5,690 nucleotides of DNA from Natronomonas sp. (GCA_007135435.1 SLIW01000511.1:1-5690); one strand, 5' to 3'; shown: positions 1-5,481, counted from the stretch's first letter. Made by a program: numbers and translations. The notes: generated by a model not told the origin, from the sequence alone.

Positions 1-554
1 AGCTTCGATCGCCAGTAGGCGGCCCACGGTGAGAGTCCCGGCACGGGGGCGAGGGTGTCCAGGTCCAGCGTCGCGAGCCGGTGGCCCATCGAGGAGGTCG
101 TCACGACGCGGCCCTCCGGCGCCAGCGCGTCCGCCGCGAGGAGCTCGGCGGTCAGCTGGTACGGCGAGAGGTGGTTGACGTGGAAGGTCCTCTCGACGCC
201 GAGGTCGGTCGGCCCGTCGTCGCGGAACAGCCCGCCGGCGTTGTTGCAGAGGACGTCCAGCTCGCCCACCTCCGCGACGACCGCGTCGGCCAGCGCCGAG
301 ACCTCCGCGGGTCGCTCGAAGTCGGCGGGGACGAACGTGCCGTCCGTGCCGACTGCCTCGAGCGCCGCGACCGTCCGCTCGCCGGCCTCCCGGTCGCGGC
401 CGTGGACGACCACGTCCGCACCGAGCCGGCCGAGTGCGAGGGCTGCCGCCCGGCCGAGTCCCTTCGTCGAGCCCGTCACCAGCACGGAGGTGCCCGTCAG
501 GTCGACGTCCTCGACGCCAGCGATGACCTCCGGGTCCCGCTCGATGCCGAACAT
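1..554 (-). CDS. Short-chain dehydrogenase/reductase, NAD(P)-dependent, retinol-dehydrogenase-like (3' end outside window)
   Basis: A Rossmann-fold oxidoreductase of the classical SDR family, cut by the left edge after 184 residues. Seen from the ATG at 554: the nucleotide-binding TGxxxGxG motif (T27 to G34, TGSTKGLG), H51-G52-R53 after the second strand (a basic residue there usually favours NADP over NAD), D78 of the adenine-contacting site, NNAG at 104-107, N127, the catalytic serine (S154 or S155) and the YxxxK pair Y180/K184, which are the last codons present. The Ser-to-Tyr spacing of about 25 residues resembles retinol-dehydrogenase/WWOX-type SDRs rather than FabG-type. The substrate cannot be told. 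The missing C-terminus would hold the substrate loop. It lies 107 nt downstream of the lycopene cyclase domain gene on the same strand and may be co-transcribed. An in-frame GTG at 581 is an alternative start, but its extra residues are basic and unlike the family. Confidence 0.9.
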   Translation of the reverse strand, partial: MFGIERDPEVIAGVEDVDLTGTSVLVTGSTKGLGRAAALALGRLGADVVVHGRDREAGERTVAALEAVGTDGTFVPADFERPAEVSALADAVVAEVGELDVLCNNAGGLFRDDGPTDLGVERTFHVNHLSPYQLTAELLAADALAPEGRVVTTSSMGHRLATLDLDTLAPVPGLSPWAAYWRSK

Positions 555-602
555 CCTGGAGGGGGTTCGGCCCCGCCACACAACTGCGCATCGGTCGAGC
601 AG

Positions 603-613
603 GCAATACTGCC
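603..613 (-). promoter_or_regulatory. Possible TATA-like element before the SDR gene
   Basis: The minus strand reads GGCAGTATTGCC around 603-613, the only AT-rich patch in the 107-nt gap between the two minus-strand genes. It is about 50 nt before the ATG at 554, so it would imply a leader of roughly 25 nt. This is weak: readthrough from the upstream gene is equally possible. Confidence 0.2.
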
Positions 614-661
614 GACTCGGAGCTGGTCGGTCCTCCCTCTCCGTACGCAGACGGTCGCTCG

Positions 662-970
662 CTACTCGTCGAACACCGACGCGAGCAGCTCGTGGGTCCC
701 GACGACCATCGAGGGGACGACGAGCATGAAGAGGTGCTCCTCGAGGGGGATGCCGGCGATCTCGACGCCCGTCCGGAGGGGGATCTCGAAGACGCCGGCC
801 TCGAGCGTGTACCGGTCCCAGGCGTAGGCGAAGGGGTAGAGCACCAGACAGACGCGCAGGGCCTTCCGGGTCGAGCCCGTCCGTCGGAGCAGTGCGAGGG
901 CCACGGCGCCCCAGAGGAGCTCCGTGACGAGGTACGTGTACCGGCCGAAGACGGTGATGTCGGGTCGCAT
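662..970 (-). CDS. Stand-alone lycopene cyclase domain (CarR/CrtYc-d type) membrane protein
   Basis: A 102-residue integral membrane protein matching the single lycopene cyclase domain. This domain is known from actinobacterial CrtYc/CrtYd heterodimers, fungal CarRP/CarRA and archaeal CrtY, which cyclise the ends of lycopene toward beta-carotene. Seen: three hydrophobic segments (about 12-28, 38-51, 80-97), a WDRY element at 51-54 after the second helix, and the signature I-P-L-E-E-x-x-F at 74-81 (P75, E77, E78) before the third helix. Haloarchaeal CrtY normally carries two such repeats in about 230 residues, so this is a half-size version that would have to dimerise or pair with a partner, or may have another role. 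The start is ATG 970, since upstream in-frame sequence lacks membrane character and a TATA-like patch lies about 35 nt upstream. It is divergent from the CBS-HPF gene and followed by the SDR gene. Family membership is well supported; cyclase activity is not shown. Confidence 0.85.
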   Translation of the reverse strand: MRPDITVFGRYTYLVTELLWGAVALALLRRTGSTRKALRVCLVLYPFAYAWDRYTLEAGVFEIPLRTGVEIAGIPLEEHLFMLVVPSMVVGTHELLASVFDE

Positions 971-1000
971 GGCTGATGGTTGTCCCGTCGGCGGCCACGG

Positions 1001-1010
1001 GTAAAGTACG
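1001..1010 (-). promoter_or_regulatory. TATA-like promoter element for the lycopene cyclase domain gene
   Basis: The minus strand reads CGTACTTTAC here, centred about 35 nt before the ATG at 970. With an archaeal TSS about 25 nt downstream, transcription would begin within about 10 nt of the start codon, as is usual for haloarchaeal leaderless or short-leader transcripts. It is the only AT-rich patch in this half of the divergent intergenic region. Confidence 0.4.
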
Positions 1011-1067
1011 GTTGGGCGAGCGGCGAGGTCGAAGACCACTCGAGGGGCCACGTCCGCGAGCCCGGGA

Positions 1068-1078
1068 GTAGTTTGAAG
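1068..1078 (+). promoter_or_regulatory. TATA-like promoter element for the CBS-HPF gene
   Basis: GTAGTTTGAAG, the most AT-rich patch before the gene, centred about 36 nt upstream of the ATG at 1109. It implies a leader of about 10 nt. No convincing Shine-Dalgarno precedes the ATG, which fits short-leader initiation. It lies about 60 nt from the oppositely oriented element at 1001-1010, so the two promoters could share regulators. Confidence 0.35.
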
Positions 1079-1108
1079 GCGGAGCGAGGCGAACGTCCCG
1101 GACGAGAG

Positions 1109-2254
1109 ATGAATATCGCAGACATCGCCACCCGCGAGTATCTCCAGGTGGACGTCGACGAGCGGCTCGGTCGGGTCCGCTCGCTGTTCGAGAGCGAGAA
1201 CCCCAAGGGGATCGTGGTGACGAACGACGACGCCTACGAGGGGATCGTGACCGAACGGCAGCTCCTCCAGTCGCAGATCGAGGACGACGCCAAGGTGCGG
1301 GTCATCACGCGCAACAACGTCCCGCAGGTGAGCCGCGACGAGGGCATCCGCGACGTCGCCCGGATGCTCGTCGAGGGCGACACGAAGGTCGCGCCCGTCT
1401 TCGAGGGCGGCGAGCTGTGGGGCGTCGTCACCGAGGACGCCATCCTCGAGGCGGTGCTCGACAACCTCGACGTGCTCACCGTCGAGCAGATCTACACCCA
1501 GGAGGTCGTCACGCTCCGCGAGGACGACCACCTCGGCAAGGCGATCAACTACCTGCGCGAACACGGCATCTCCCGGCTGCCGGTGGTCAACGAGAACGGC
1601 AAGCTGACCGGGATGGTGACGACCCACGACATCGCCGACTTCGCGGTCCGGTCGATGGAGCGCCAGAAGACCGGCGACCGGTCCGGCGACACCGACCGGA
1701 TGCTCGACCTCCCGGTCTACGACCTGATGAACAGCCCGGTGGAGACCATCGACCGGGAGGACAGCGTCCGCGAGACGGTCGAGCTGATGCTCGAACTCGA
1801 CTACGCGGGGCTCGTGGTGACCCCGCCCGGCGACGACTCGGCGATCGCCGGCATCGTCACGAAGACGGACGTCCTCCGGGCGCTCACCTTCACCGAGGAG
1901 GAGCGGATGGACGTCCAGATCACCAACGTCAGCCTCCTCGATACGATCTCCCGGGAGTCCATCCGCGAGGCGATCTCGGAGGTCACCGACAAGTACCAGG
2001 ACATGCAGGTCCACCACGCCCACGTCCGCTTCCACGAGCACAAGGAGAAGCTCCGTGGGACCCCGCTCGTGCAGTGCCAGATCCGCATCCGGTCGAACCG
2101 CGGCCAGGTCGCCGGCACGGGCGAGGGCTACGGCGCCGAGACCGCCTTCCACGTCGCCCTCGACAAGCTCGAGCGGAACGTCCTCGAGCTGAAGGGCATC
2201 CGGTCGGACGAGGAGTACGAGGGACAGGTCCTCCGGAAGCTCGGTGAGCTCTGA
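1109..2254 (+). CDS. Four-CBS-domain protein with C-terminal HPF/RaiA-like ribosome hibernation domain
   Basis: A 381-residue soluble acidic protein. Four consecutive CBS repeats are visible at about 1-58 (GIVVTN...GIVTERQLL), 65-121 (KVAPVFEGG...GVVTEDAIL), 125-183 (SRLPVVNENG...GMVTTHDI) and 204-262 (YAGLVVTPPG...GIVTKTDVL). They would form two Bateman modules, which in known families bind AMP, ADP, ATP or related ligands. Residues about 267-363 have the beta-alpha-beta-beta-beta-alpha pattern of HPF/RaiA: strand DVQITNV, helix RESIREAISEV, strands at about 301-330, and a final helix AFHVALDKLERNVLE resembling the family's terminal helix. Members of that family sit in the small-subunit decoding region and silence ribosomes in stationary phase. 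I infer a ribosome-inactivating factor gated by adenylate charge. The ATG at 1109 begins directly at the first CBS strand; an upstream TTG at 980 would add basic, non-conserved sequence. The gene is followed by a terminator-like element. Domain calls are firm; function is inferred. Confidence 0.92.
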   Translation: MNIADIATREYLQVDVDERLGRVRSLFESENPKGIVVTNDDAYEGIVTERQLLQSQIEDDAKVRVITRNNVPQVSRDEGIRDVARMLVEGDTKVAPVFEGGELWGVVTEDAILEAVLDNLDVLTVEQIYTQEVVTLREDDHLGKAINYLREHGISRLPVVNENGKLTGMVTTHDIADFAVRSMERQKTGDRSGDTDRMLDLPVYDLMNSPVETIDREDSVRETVELMLELDYAGLVVTPPGDDSAIAGIVTKTDVLRALTFTEEERMDVQITNVSLLDTISRESIREAISEVTDKYQDMQVHHAHVRFHEHKEKLRGTPLVQCQIRIRSNRGQVAGTGEGYGAETAFHVALDKLERNVLELKGIRSDEEYEGQVLRKLGEL

Positions 2255-2268
2255 GAATCGGGGACGTC

Positions 2269-2296
2269 CACCGTCTTCGTCGGTGAGTTCTTTTTC
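2269..2296 (+). terminator. Hairpin plus T-tract terminator after the CBS-HPF gene
   Basis: Fifteen bases after the stop codon, CACCG (2269-2273) pairs with CGGTG (2281-2285) around a 7-nt loop. Five bases later comes TTTTT (2291-2295). Archaeal termination depends mainly on the T-rich tract and the hairpin is optional, so the position and tract make this a good candidate for the end of the transcript. Confidence 0.5.
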
Positions 2297-2346
2297 AGGT
2301 ACCGCGGACGCTGAGGTGTTCCTGGCGAACGCGCTGCGGAGTCGAA

Positions 2347-2360
2347 CCGATACGTATCGG
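2347..2360. repeat. Perfect 14-bp palindrome
   Basis: CCGATACGTATCGG is identical to its reverse complement across all 14 bases. It sits in the intergenic gap and directly abuts the TATTTTTA element. It could be an operator half-site pair for a dimeric regulator, or the stem of a second terminator (5-bp stem, ACGT loop, then G-TA-TTTTT). Confidence 0.6.
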
Positions 2361-2382
2361 GTATTTTTACGTGACACCCGAT
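2356..2382 (+). promoter_or_regulatory. TATTTTTA element inside a 7-bp inverted repeat: promoter/operator or second terminator
   Basis: ATCGGGT (2356-2362) and ACCCGAT (2376-2382) are exact inverted arms flanking a 13-nt loop that includes ATTTTTAC. The TATTTTTA string (2362-2369) is among the most AT-rich in the window. Read as a TATA box on the plus strand it would place a TSS near 2392-2395, about 120 nt before the peptidase ATG. Read as a T-tract after the palindrome it would be a tandem terminator. The sequence alone does not decide. Confidence 0.4.
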
Positions 2383-2396
2383 CCGTCGCACCCAAC

Positions 2397-2428
2397 TCGT
2401 TCCACCACCGAGTCTTGCGGAGGAACGA
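2397..2428 (+). other. Potential RNA hairpin in the gap before the peptidase gene
   Basis: TCGTTCC (2397-2403) pairs exactly with GGAACGA (2422-2428). After one mismatch, CC (2405-2406) can pair with GG (2419-2420), leaving a 12-nt loop. It falls where a transcript from the TATTTTTA element would begin. It may be a structured leader, part of a small RNA, or chance in GC-rich DNA. The remaining bases up to about 2470 show nothing else. Confidence 0.25.
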
Positions 2429-2470
2429 CGAACAGGCACCCATACACCGCCACTGACCCCCTCCCCGGGA

Positions 2471-2490
2471 CGGAAACTCACGATTTAACA
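2471..2490 (+). promoter_or_regulatory. BRE/TATA promoter for the M42 peptidase, leaderless type
   Basis: GATTTAACA (2482-2490) is centred about 27 nt before the ATG at 2513, the spacing expected when transcription begins at or next to the start codon. The bases before it (CGGAAACTCA, 2471-2480) fit the purine-rich BRE position. This is the clearest promoter in the window and it fixes the start choice, since no Shine-Dalgarno is present. Confidence 0.6.
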
Positions 2491-2512
2491 GACCCGCCGC
2501 TGAACGGGGCGT

Positions 2513-3571
2513 ATGTCCACGGCCGTCGACCACGAGCTGCTCGTCGAACTGACCGAAGAGCGAGGCGTCCCCGGTTACGAGGATCGGGTCCGCGAACTCG
2601 TCCGCGAGGAGCTCGAACCGCACGTCGACCGCGTCCGCTCGGACGCGATGGGGAACCTCGTCGGGACGGTGGAGGGGTCGGCCGACCCCGACTACGACGT
2701 GATCGTCGCCGCCCACATGGACGAGATCGGGTTCATGGTCCGGCACGTCGACGACGACGGCTTCCTCCAGCTCGACGCCCTCGGCGGGTGGGACGCCCGG
2801 ATCCTCCGCGCTCAGCGCGTGACCGTCCACACCGACGACGGCGACCTCACCGGCGTCATCGGGTCGGTGCCCCCGCACACCCTCGACGAGGAGGACCGCG
2901 AGAAGACCGACGAGGTCGAGGACGTCCACGTCGACCTCGGGCTCGACGCCGAGGCAGTCGAGGAGCGCGTCGCGGTGGGCGACCTCGTCACCCTCGACCA
3001 GACCACCGAGCGCGTCGGGGCGTTCGTCACGGGGAAGGCCCTCGACAACCGCGTGTCGGTCTACGCGATGCTCGAGGCGGCCCGGGCGCTGGCCGAGCCC
3101 GACGTGACGGTCCACTTCGCGGCCACGACCCAGGAGGAGGTCGGCCTGCGCGGGGCGGAGGCGCTGGGCGTCGACGTCGACCCCGACCTGGTCGTCGCGG
3201 TCGACACCACCGTCGCCAACGACGTCCCCGGCTTCGAGGGCGGCGAGCAGGTCACCCGGCTCGGCGAGGGTGCCGGGATCAAGCTGAAGGACTCGAGCGT
3301 CATCACGAACCACAAGGTCCACCGCCGACTCCGGGCGGTCGCCGAGGCCGACGACGTCGACTACCAGCTCGAGGTGCTCCCCGCCGGCGGCACGGACACC
3401 GGCGGGCTCCAGCGCACCTCCGGCGCCACGCCAGCCGGGGCGGTCTCCGTGCCGACCCGGTACCTCCACACGCCGACCGAGTGCGTCCACGAGGATGACG
3501 TCGCGGCCGTCGTCGACCTGCTCGTCGGCTTCCTCGAGTCCGAGGACGGCAGCCACGACTACACGCTGTAG
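2513..3571 (+). CDS. M42-family metallo-aminopeptidase (TET/FrvX/endoglucanase-like)
   Basis: A 352-residue cytosolic peptidase of the M42 family. Characterised members form dodecameric tetrahedral (TET) particles and remove N-terminal residues from short peptides produced by the proteasome and other proteases, using two Zn or Co ions. The whole set of expected residues is visible: H68 in AHMDEIGF with D70, bridging D178 in KALDNR, general base E208 and ligand E209 in TQEEVGLRG, D231 in AVDTT, and H319 in TRYLHTPTE, plus the GGTDTGG loop at 292-298. The length is typical and there is no signal peptide. The stretch at about 122-140 (PPHTLDEEDRE...) lies in the PDZ-like domain that breaks up the catalytic fold. 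Substrate preference (glutamyl, leucyl, lysyl) cannot be read off; some relatives were historically called endoglucanases without good basis. ATG 2513 follows a well-placed TATA element. The acetyltransferase starts 47 nt downstream with no clear terminator between. Confidence 0.95.
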   Translation: MSTAVDHELLVELTEERGVPGYEDRVRELVREELEPHVDRVRSDAMGNLVGTVEGSADPDYDVIVAAHMDEIGFMVRHVDDDGFLQLDALGGWDARILRAQRVTVHTDDGDLTGVIGSVPPHTLDEEDREKTDEVEDVHVDLGLDAEAVEERVAVGDLVTLDQTTERVGAFVTGKALDNRVSVYAMLEAARALAEPDVTVHFAATTQEEVGLRGAEALGVDVDPDLVVAVDTTVANDVPGFEGGEQVTRLGEGAGIKLKDSSVITNHKVHRRLRAVAEADDVDYQLEVLPAGGTDTGGLQRTSGATPAGAVSVPTRYLHTPTECVHEDDVAAVVDLLVGFLESEDGSHDYTL

Positions 3572-3586
3572 GGATCGGAACCGCCG

Positions 3587-3594
3587 GATACAAG
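3587..3594 (+). promoter_or_regulatory. Possible TATA-like element for the acetyltransferase gene
   Basis: GATACAAG is centred about 29 nt before the ATG at 3619, the leaderless spacing seen elsewhere in the window. The 47-nt gap from the peptidase is short, so co-transcription is an equal possibility. Confidence 0.3.
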
Positions 3595-3618
3595 AGGACG
3601 CAGCCGTGGCTCCCGACC

Positions 3619-4233
3619 ATGGTGGAACCCGAGATAAGGACCGCGACGCTCGGTGAGGCGGAGGCGCTGGCGGCCGTCTACCAGAGCGCCTACCGCGAGA
3701 ACCGGTGGCTCGGGTTCCCGGCGAAGGCGGGGCACGCGACCGCGGACACGGTGACGGACTGGATCCGCGACGACCGCGTCTTCGTCGCGACGGTGAACCG
3801 TGCCGATGAGGGAAACGCCGTCGCCGTGGGGACCGACACCGACACTGACCCGGATACGGACACTGACCCGGACACCGACACTGACCCGGATACGGACACT
3901 GACCCGGACACCGACACTGACCCGGACACCGACACCGACACTGGCGAACTGGTCGGGGGCGTCCGCCTCGAGGCCACCGATCACGACCGGGTGAAACTTA
4001 GTCGCCTGGGGGTCCACGAGGACTGGAAGGGCAACGGCATCGGCACCGCGCTGGTCGAACACGCCGAGGCGTGGGCGCGAGACGCGGGCCACGCGGTGGT
4101 GTGGCTGACGACTCCAGCTGACCACCCCTACCTCCCGGACATCTATCGACGCCGGGGGTACGAGCGGACCGGCGAGTATCCCCTCGAGTATCGGAACTAC
4201 GACGAGATCGTGATGGAGAAACTCCTCCGGTAG
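3619..4233 (+). CDS. GNAT-family N-acetyltransferase with internal (DTDPDT)n acidic repeat
   Basis: A 204-residue acetyl-CoA-dependent acyltransferase of unknown substrate. Seen: an N-terminal strand and helices (IRTATLGEAEALAAVYQSAY, 6-25), a strand VFVATV (54-59), then a long repeat insertion, strand GELVGGVRLEA (109-119), the motif A strand KLSRLGVHEDW (126-136), the acyl-CoA pyrophosphate loop K137-G-N-G140-I-G142 in the Q/RxxGxG position, helix TALVEHAEAWARDAG, strand AVVWLTT, and a motif B-like end IYRRRGYERTGEYPL. Without residues 72-108 it would be about 167 residues, the normal size for the family. The insertion occupies the beta2-beta3 loop, so the fold should survive. In the insert Asp is at every second position from 73 to 107 (18 Asp). 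ATG 3619 starts directly at the conserved N-terminus. The gene may be co-transcribed with the peptidase and is convergent with the phosphotransferase. Target (protein N-terminus, lysine, small amine) is unknown. Confidence 0.9.
   Translation: MVEPEIRTATLGEAEALAAVYQSAYRENRWLGFPAKAGHATADTVTDWIRDDRVFVATVNRADEGNAVAVGTDTDTDPDTDTDPDTDTDPDTDTDPDTDTDPDTDTDTGELVGGVRLEATDHDRVKLSRLGVHEDWKGNGIGTALVEHAEAWARDAGHAVVWLTTPADHPYLPDIYRRRGYERTGEYPLEYRNYDEIVMEKLLR
3841..3930 (+). repeat. In-frame 18-bp tandem repeat, five copies, coding for DTDPDT
   Basis: Five units begin at 3841, 3859, 3877, 3895 and 3913. All share GACACTGACCCG; units 1 and 3 end GATACG, while units 2, 4 and 5 end GACACC. Units 1-2 (3841-3876) are therefore identical over 36 bp to units 3-4 (3877-3912), showing a recent two-unit duplication. 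Degenerate GACACC/GACACT hexamers flank the array (3835-3840 and 3931-3942). Because the unit is a multiple of three, copy number can change without a frameshift. There are no spacers, so it is not a CRISPR. Confidence 0.95.
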
Positions 4234-4311
4234 CAGGGAGTCGCGACAGGTTGGGTCTGGGGAATCACTCCATCTCTCGTCACCGATGTAGTTCCGATCG
4301 TCCGAAACCGC
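4234..4311. other. Convergent intergenic gap without a recognisable terminator
   Basis: The 78 nt between the converging stop codons contain no run of four or more T on either strand and no strong hairpin, only an 8-bp GTCGCGAC palindrome at 4240-4247. Transcripts of the acetyltransferase and the phosphotransferase may overlap here. Confidence 0.4.
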
Positions 4312-5379
4312 TCACCAGACCAACTCCCCGTCGACGATCTCGTGGGCCAGCGCCAGCATCGCCGGCGTTCCCTCGTCCATCGCGGCGTAGAGCGGGTCGT
4401 CGCCGTCGCCCGCCAGGTGGCGCGCGTAGAACATCTCGCAGGCGCCGGCGATCTTGTACGCCGCGAACGCCAGGTAGAACCGCCGGTCGTCGAACGCCCG
4501 ACCGGTCCGCGCCTCGTACCGCTCGGCGAGCGCTCGGCGGGTCGGGTAGCCCTCGCGGGCGGTGAACGACGGGAGCAGCTCGGCCACCGGCGGCGGCTCG
4601 TCCGGGTCGTCGTGCCAGAACAGGAGCATCCAGCCCAGGTCCACGAGAGGGTCGCCCAGCGTGCTCAGCTCCCAGTCGACCACGGCGGCGATCCGCGGCG
4701 GCGTCCCCGGCGCGACGATGACGTTGTCGAGCTTGTAGTCGCCGTGGACGAGCCCGTGGTCGGCCTCCGGCGGAGTGTTGTCGGCGAGCCACCACTCGAC
4801 CTCCGCACGGTGGGGGAGCCCGCCGGCCCGATCGGTCCGGTCCGCGGCCCACGCCAGCTGTGACTTCCAGCGGTCGACCTGGCGCTCGTTGTACCCCTGG
4901 GGCCGGCCGAGGTCCCCCAGCCCGATCGCTTCGTAGTCGACCGCGTGGAGTGCCGCGAGGGTGTCGACGAGTTCGTGACCCAGCTCGCGGCGCTGCTCGG
5001 GGGCCGCGAAACGCGTCGGCTCCTCCAGCCTGAGTACGTCGCCCGGCACGTGCTCGACGACGGAGAAGTCACAGCCGAGCACCGAGTGGTCCTCGCAGAG
5101 CGTGACTGTCCCGGGGACTGGGACCTCCGCGGCCTGCAGGGCGTCCATCACACGGTACTCCCGGGCGACGTCGTGGGCGGTGTCGGCGGTCCCGCCCGCC
5201 GGGGGGCGCCGGAGGACCAGCCGCCGGTCACCCCAGTCGACGAAGATGGTCTCGTTCGAGTGGCCCTCGCGGTGCCACTCGACGGCGTACTCGTCGACCG
5301 GACCGAGCTCGGAGGCGAGGTACGACGCGAGGGCCTCCTCGTCCACGAGGCGGTCGGCGTAGTCGCGGTCGTCCGGCAC
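4312..5379 (-). CDS. Aminoglycoside phosphotransferase (APH)-fold kinase, ACAD10/11-like phosphotransferase family
   Basis: A 355-residue (from GTG 5379) small-molecule kinase of the APH/choline-kinase fold. Seen: an N-terminal lobe with GHSNETIFVDWG (39-50) as nucleotide loop and LVLRRPP (54-60), where the ATP-contacting basic residue lies; the catalytic HGDYKLDN at 212-219 (D214 base, N219 metal ligand); and D235 in VVDWE, the DFG-equivalent metal ligand, followed by a helical C-lobe. The LRRPP and HGDYKLDN wording resembles the kinase part of eukaryotic ACAD10/ACAD11, reported to phosphorylate 4-hydroxy fatty acyl-CoA, and bacterial/archaeal relatives near acyl-CoA genes. No acyl-CoA gene is seen here, so the substrate is open; antibiotic resistance is unlikely. 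Start: GTG 5379 opens at the acidic conserved stretch PDDRDYADRLVDEEAL and has a TATA-like patch 28 nt upstream. ATG 5415 (367 residues) is the alternative. In-frame sequence up to 5586 is basic and looks non-coding. Confidence 0.9.
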   Translation of the reverse strand: MPDDRDYADRLVDEEALASYLASELGPVDEYAVEWHREGHSNETIFVDWGDRRLVLRRPPAGGTADTAHDVAREYRVMDALQAAEVPVPGTVTLCEDHSVLGCDFSVVEHVPGDVLRLEEPTRFAAPEQRRELGHELVDTLAALHAVDYEAIGLGDLGRPQGYNERQVDRWKSQLAWAADRTDRAGGLPHRAEVEWWLADNTPPEADHGLVHGDYKLDNVIVAPGTPPRIAAVVDWELSTLGDPLVDLGWMLLFWHDDPDEPPPVAELLPSFTAREGYPTRRALAERYEARTGRAFDDRRFYLAFAAYKIAGACEMFYARHLAGDGDDPLYAAMDEGTPAMLALAHEIVDGELVW

Positions 5380-5400
5380 GGTGACACGATTTCGGTGGCG

Positions 5401-5411
5401 AGGAGAAGTAC
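5401..5411 (-). promoter_or_regulatory. Possible TATA-like element for the phosphotransferase gene
   Basis: The minus strand reads GTACTTCTCCT, centred about 28 nt before the GTG at 5379. If it is the promoter, the transcript begins at the GTG and excludes the ATG at 5415. The match to the haloarchaeal TATA consensus is modest. Confidence 0.3.
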
Positions 5412-5481
5412 CCATCGACGGACCGCAACCGGGGGCCGCAGTCCGTGGGGGGACGACCCCACGGACGGGCCCGCCGGCGTC

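Noticed and set aside
81..827. Plus-strand open frames across the SDR and cyclase-domain genes
   Set aside because: They lie antisense to genes with complete family motifs, have no recognisable domain, and are explained by GC-rich composition.
980..1108. Upstream TTG extension of the CBS-HPF protein
   Set aside because: The added residues are basic and unlike the protein, and the extension would swallow the TATA-like element; ATG 1109 begins directly at the first CBS strand.
2244..2456. A 70-codon plus-strand frame spanning the intergenic gap
   Set aside because: It starts within the end of the CBS-HPF gene, crosses the terminator and palindrome, has a non-acidic composition and no promoter or domain.
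2371..3498. Plus-strand GTG-initiated frame extremely rich in Arg, Pro and Gly over the peptidase
   Set aside because: Composition is opposite to the acidic haloarchaeal proteome; it is an out-of-frame reading of the M42 gene.
662..3556. A 964-codon open frame on the minus strand running antisense through the CBS-HPF and peptidase genes into the lycopene cyclase domain
   Set aside because: Upstream of 970 it is the antisense of two well-identified genes; the Asp/Val/Leu-rich sequence has no domain and results from high-GC codon usage that removes stops. Only the last 102 codons, from ATG 970, are a gene.
3841..3930. CRISPR-like array
   Set aside because: The units are contiguous 18-bp direct repeats with no unique spacers and lie in frame inside a coding gene.
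3559..4125. Minus-strand frames over the acetyltransferase with Val/Ser/Arg repeats
   Set aside because: An 18-bp repeat stays open in all frames, so the repetitive antisense translation is an artefact of the coding repeat.
4251..4863. Plus-strand frames opposite the phosphotransferase
   Set aside because: They are antisense to the catalytic HGD and VDWE segments of a clear kinase and are Arg/Val-rich without domains.
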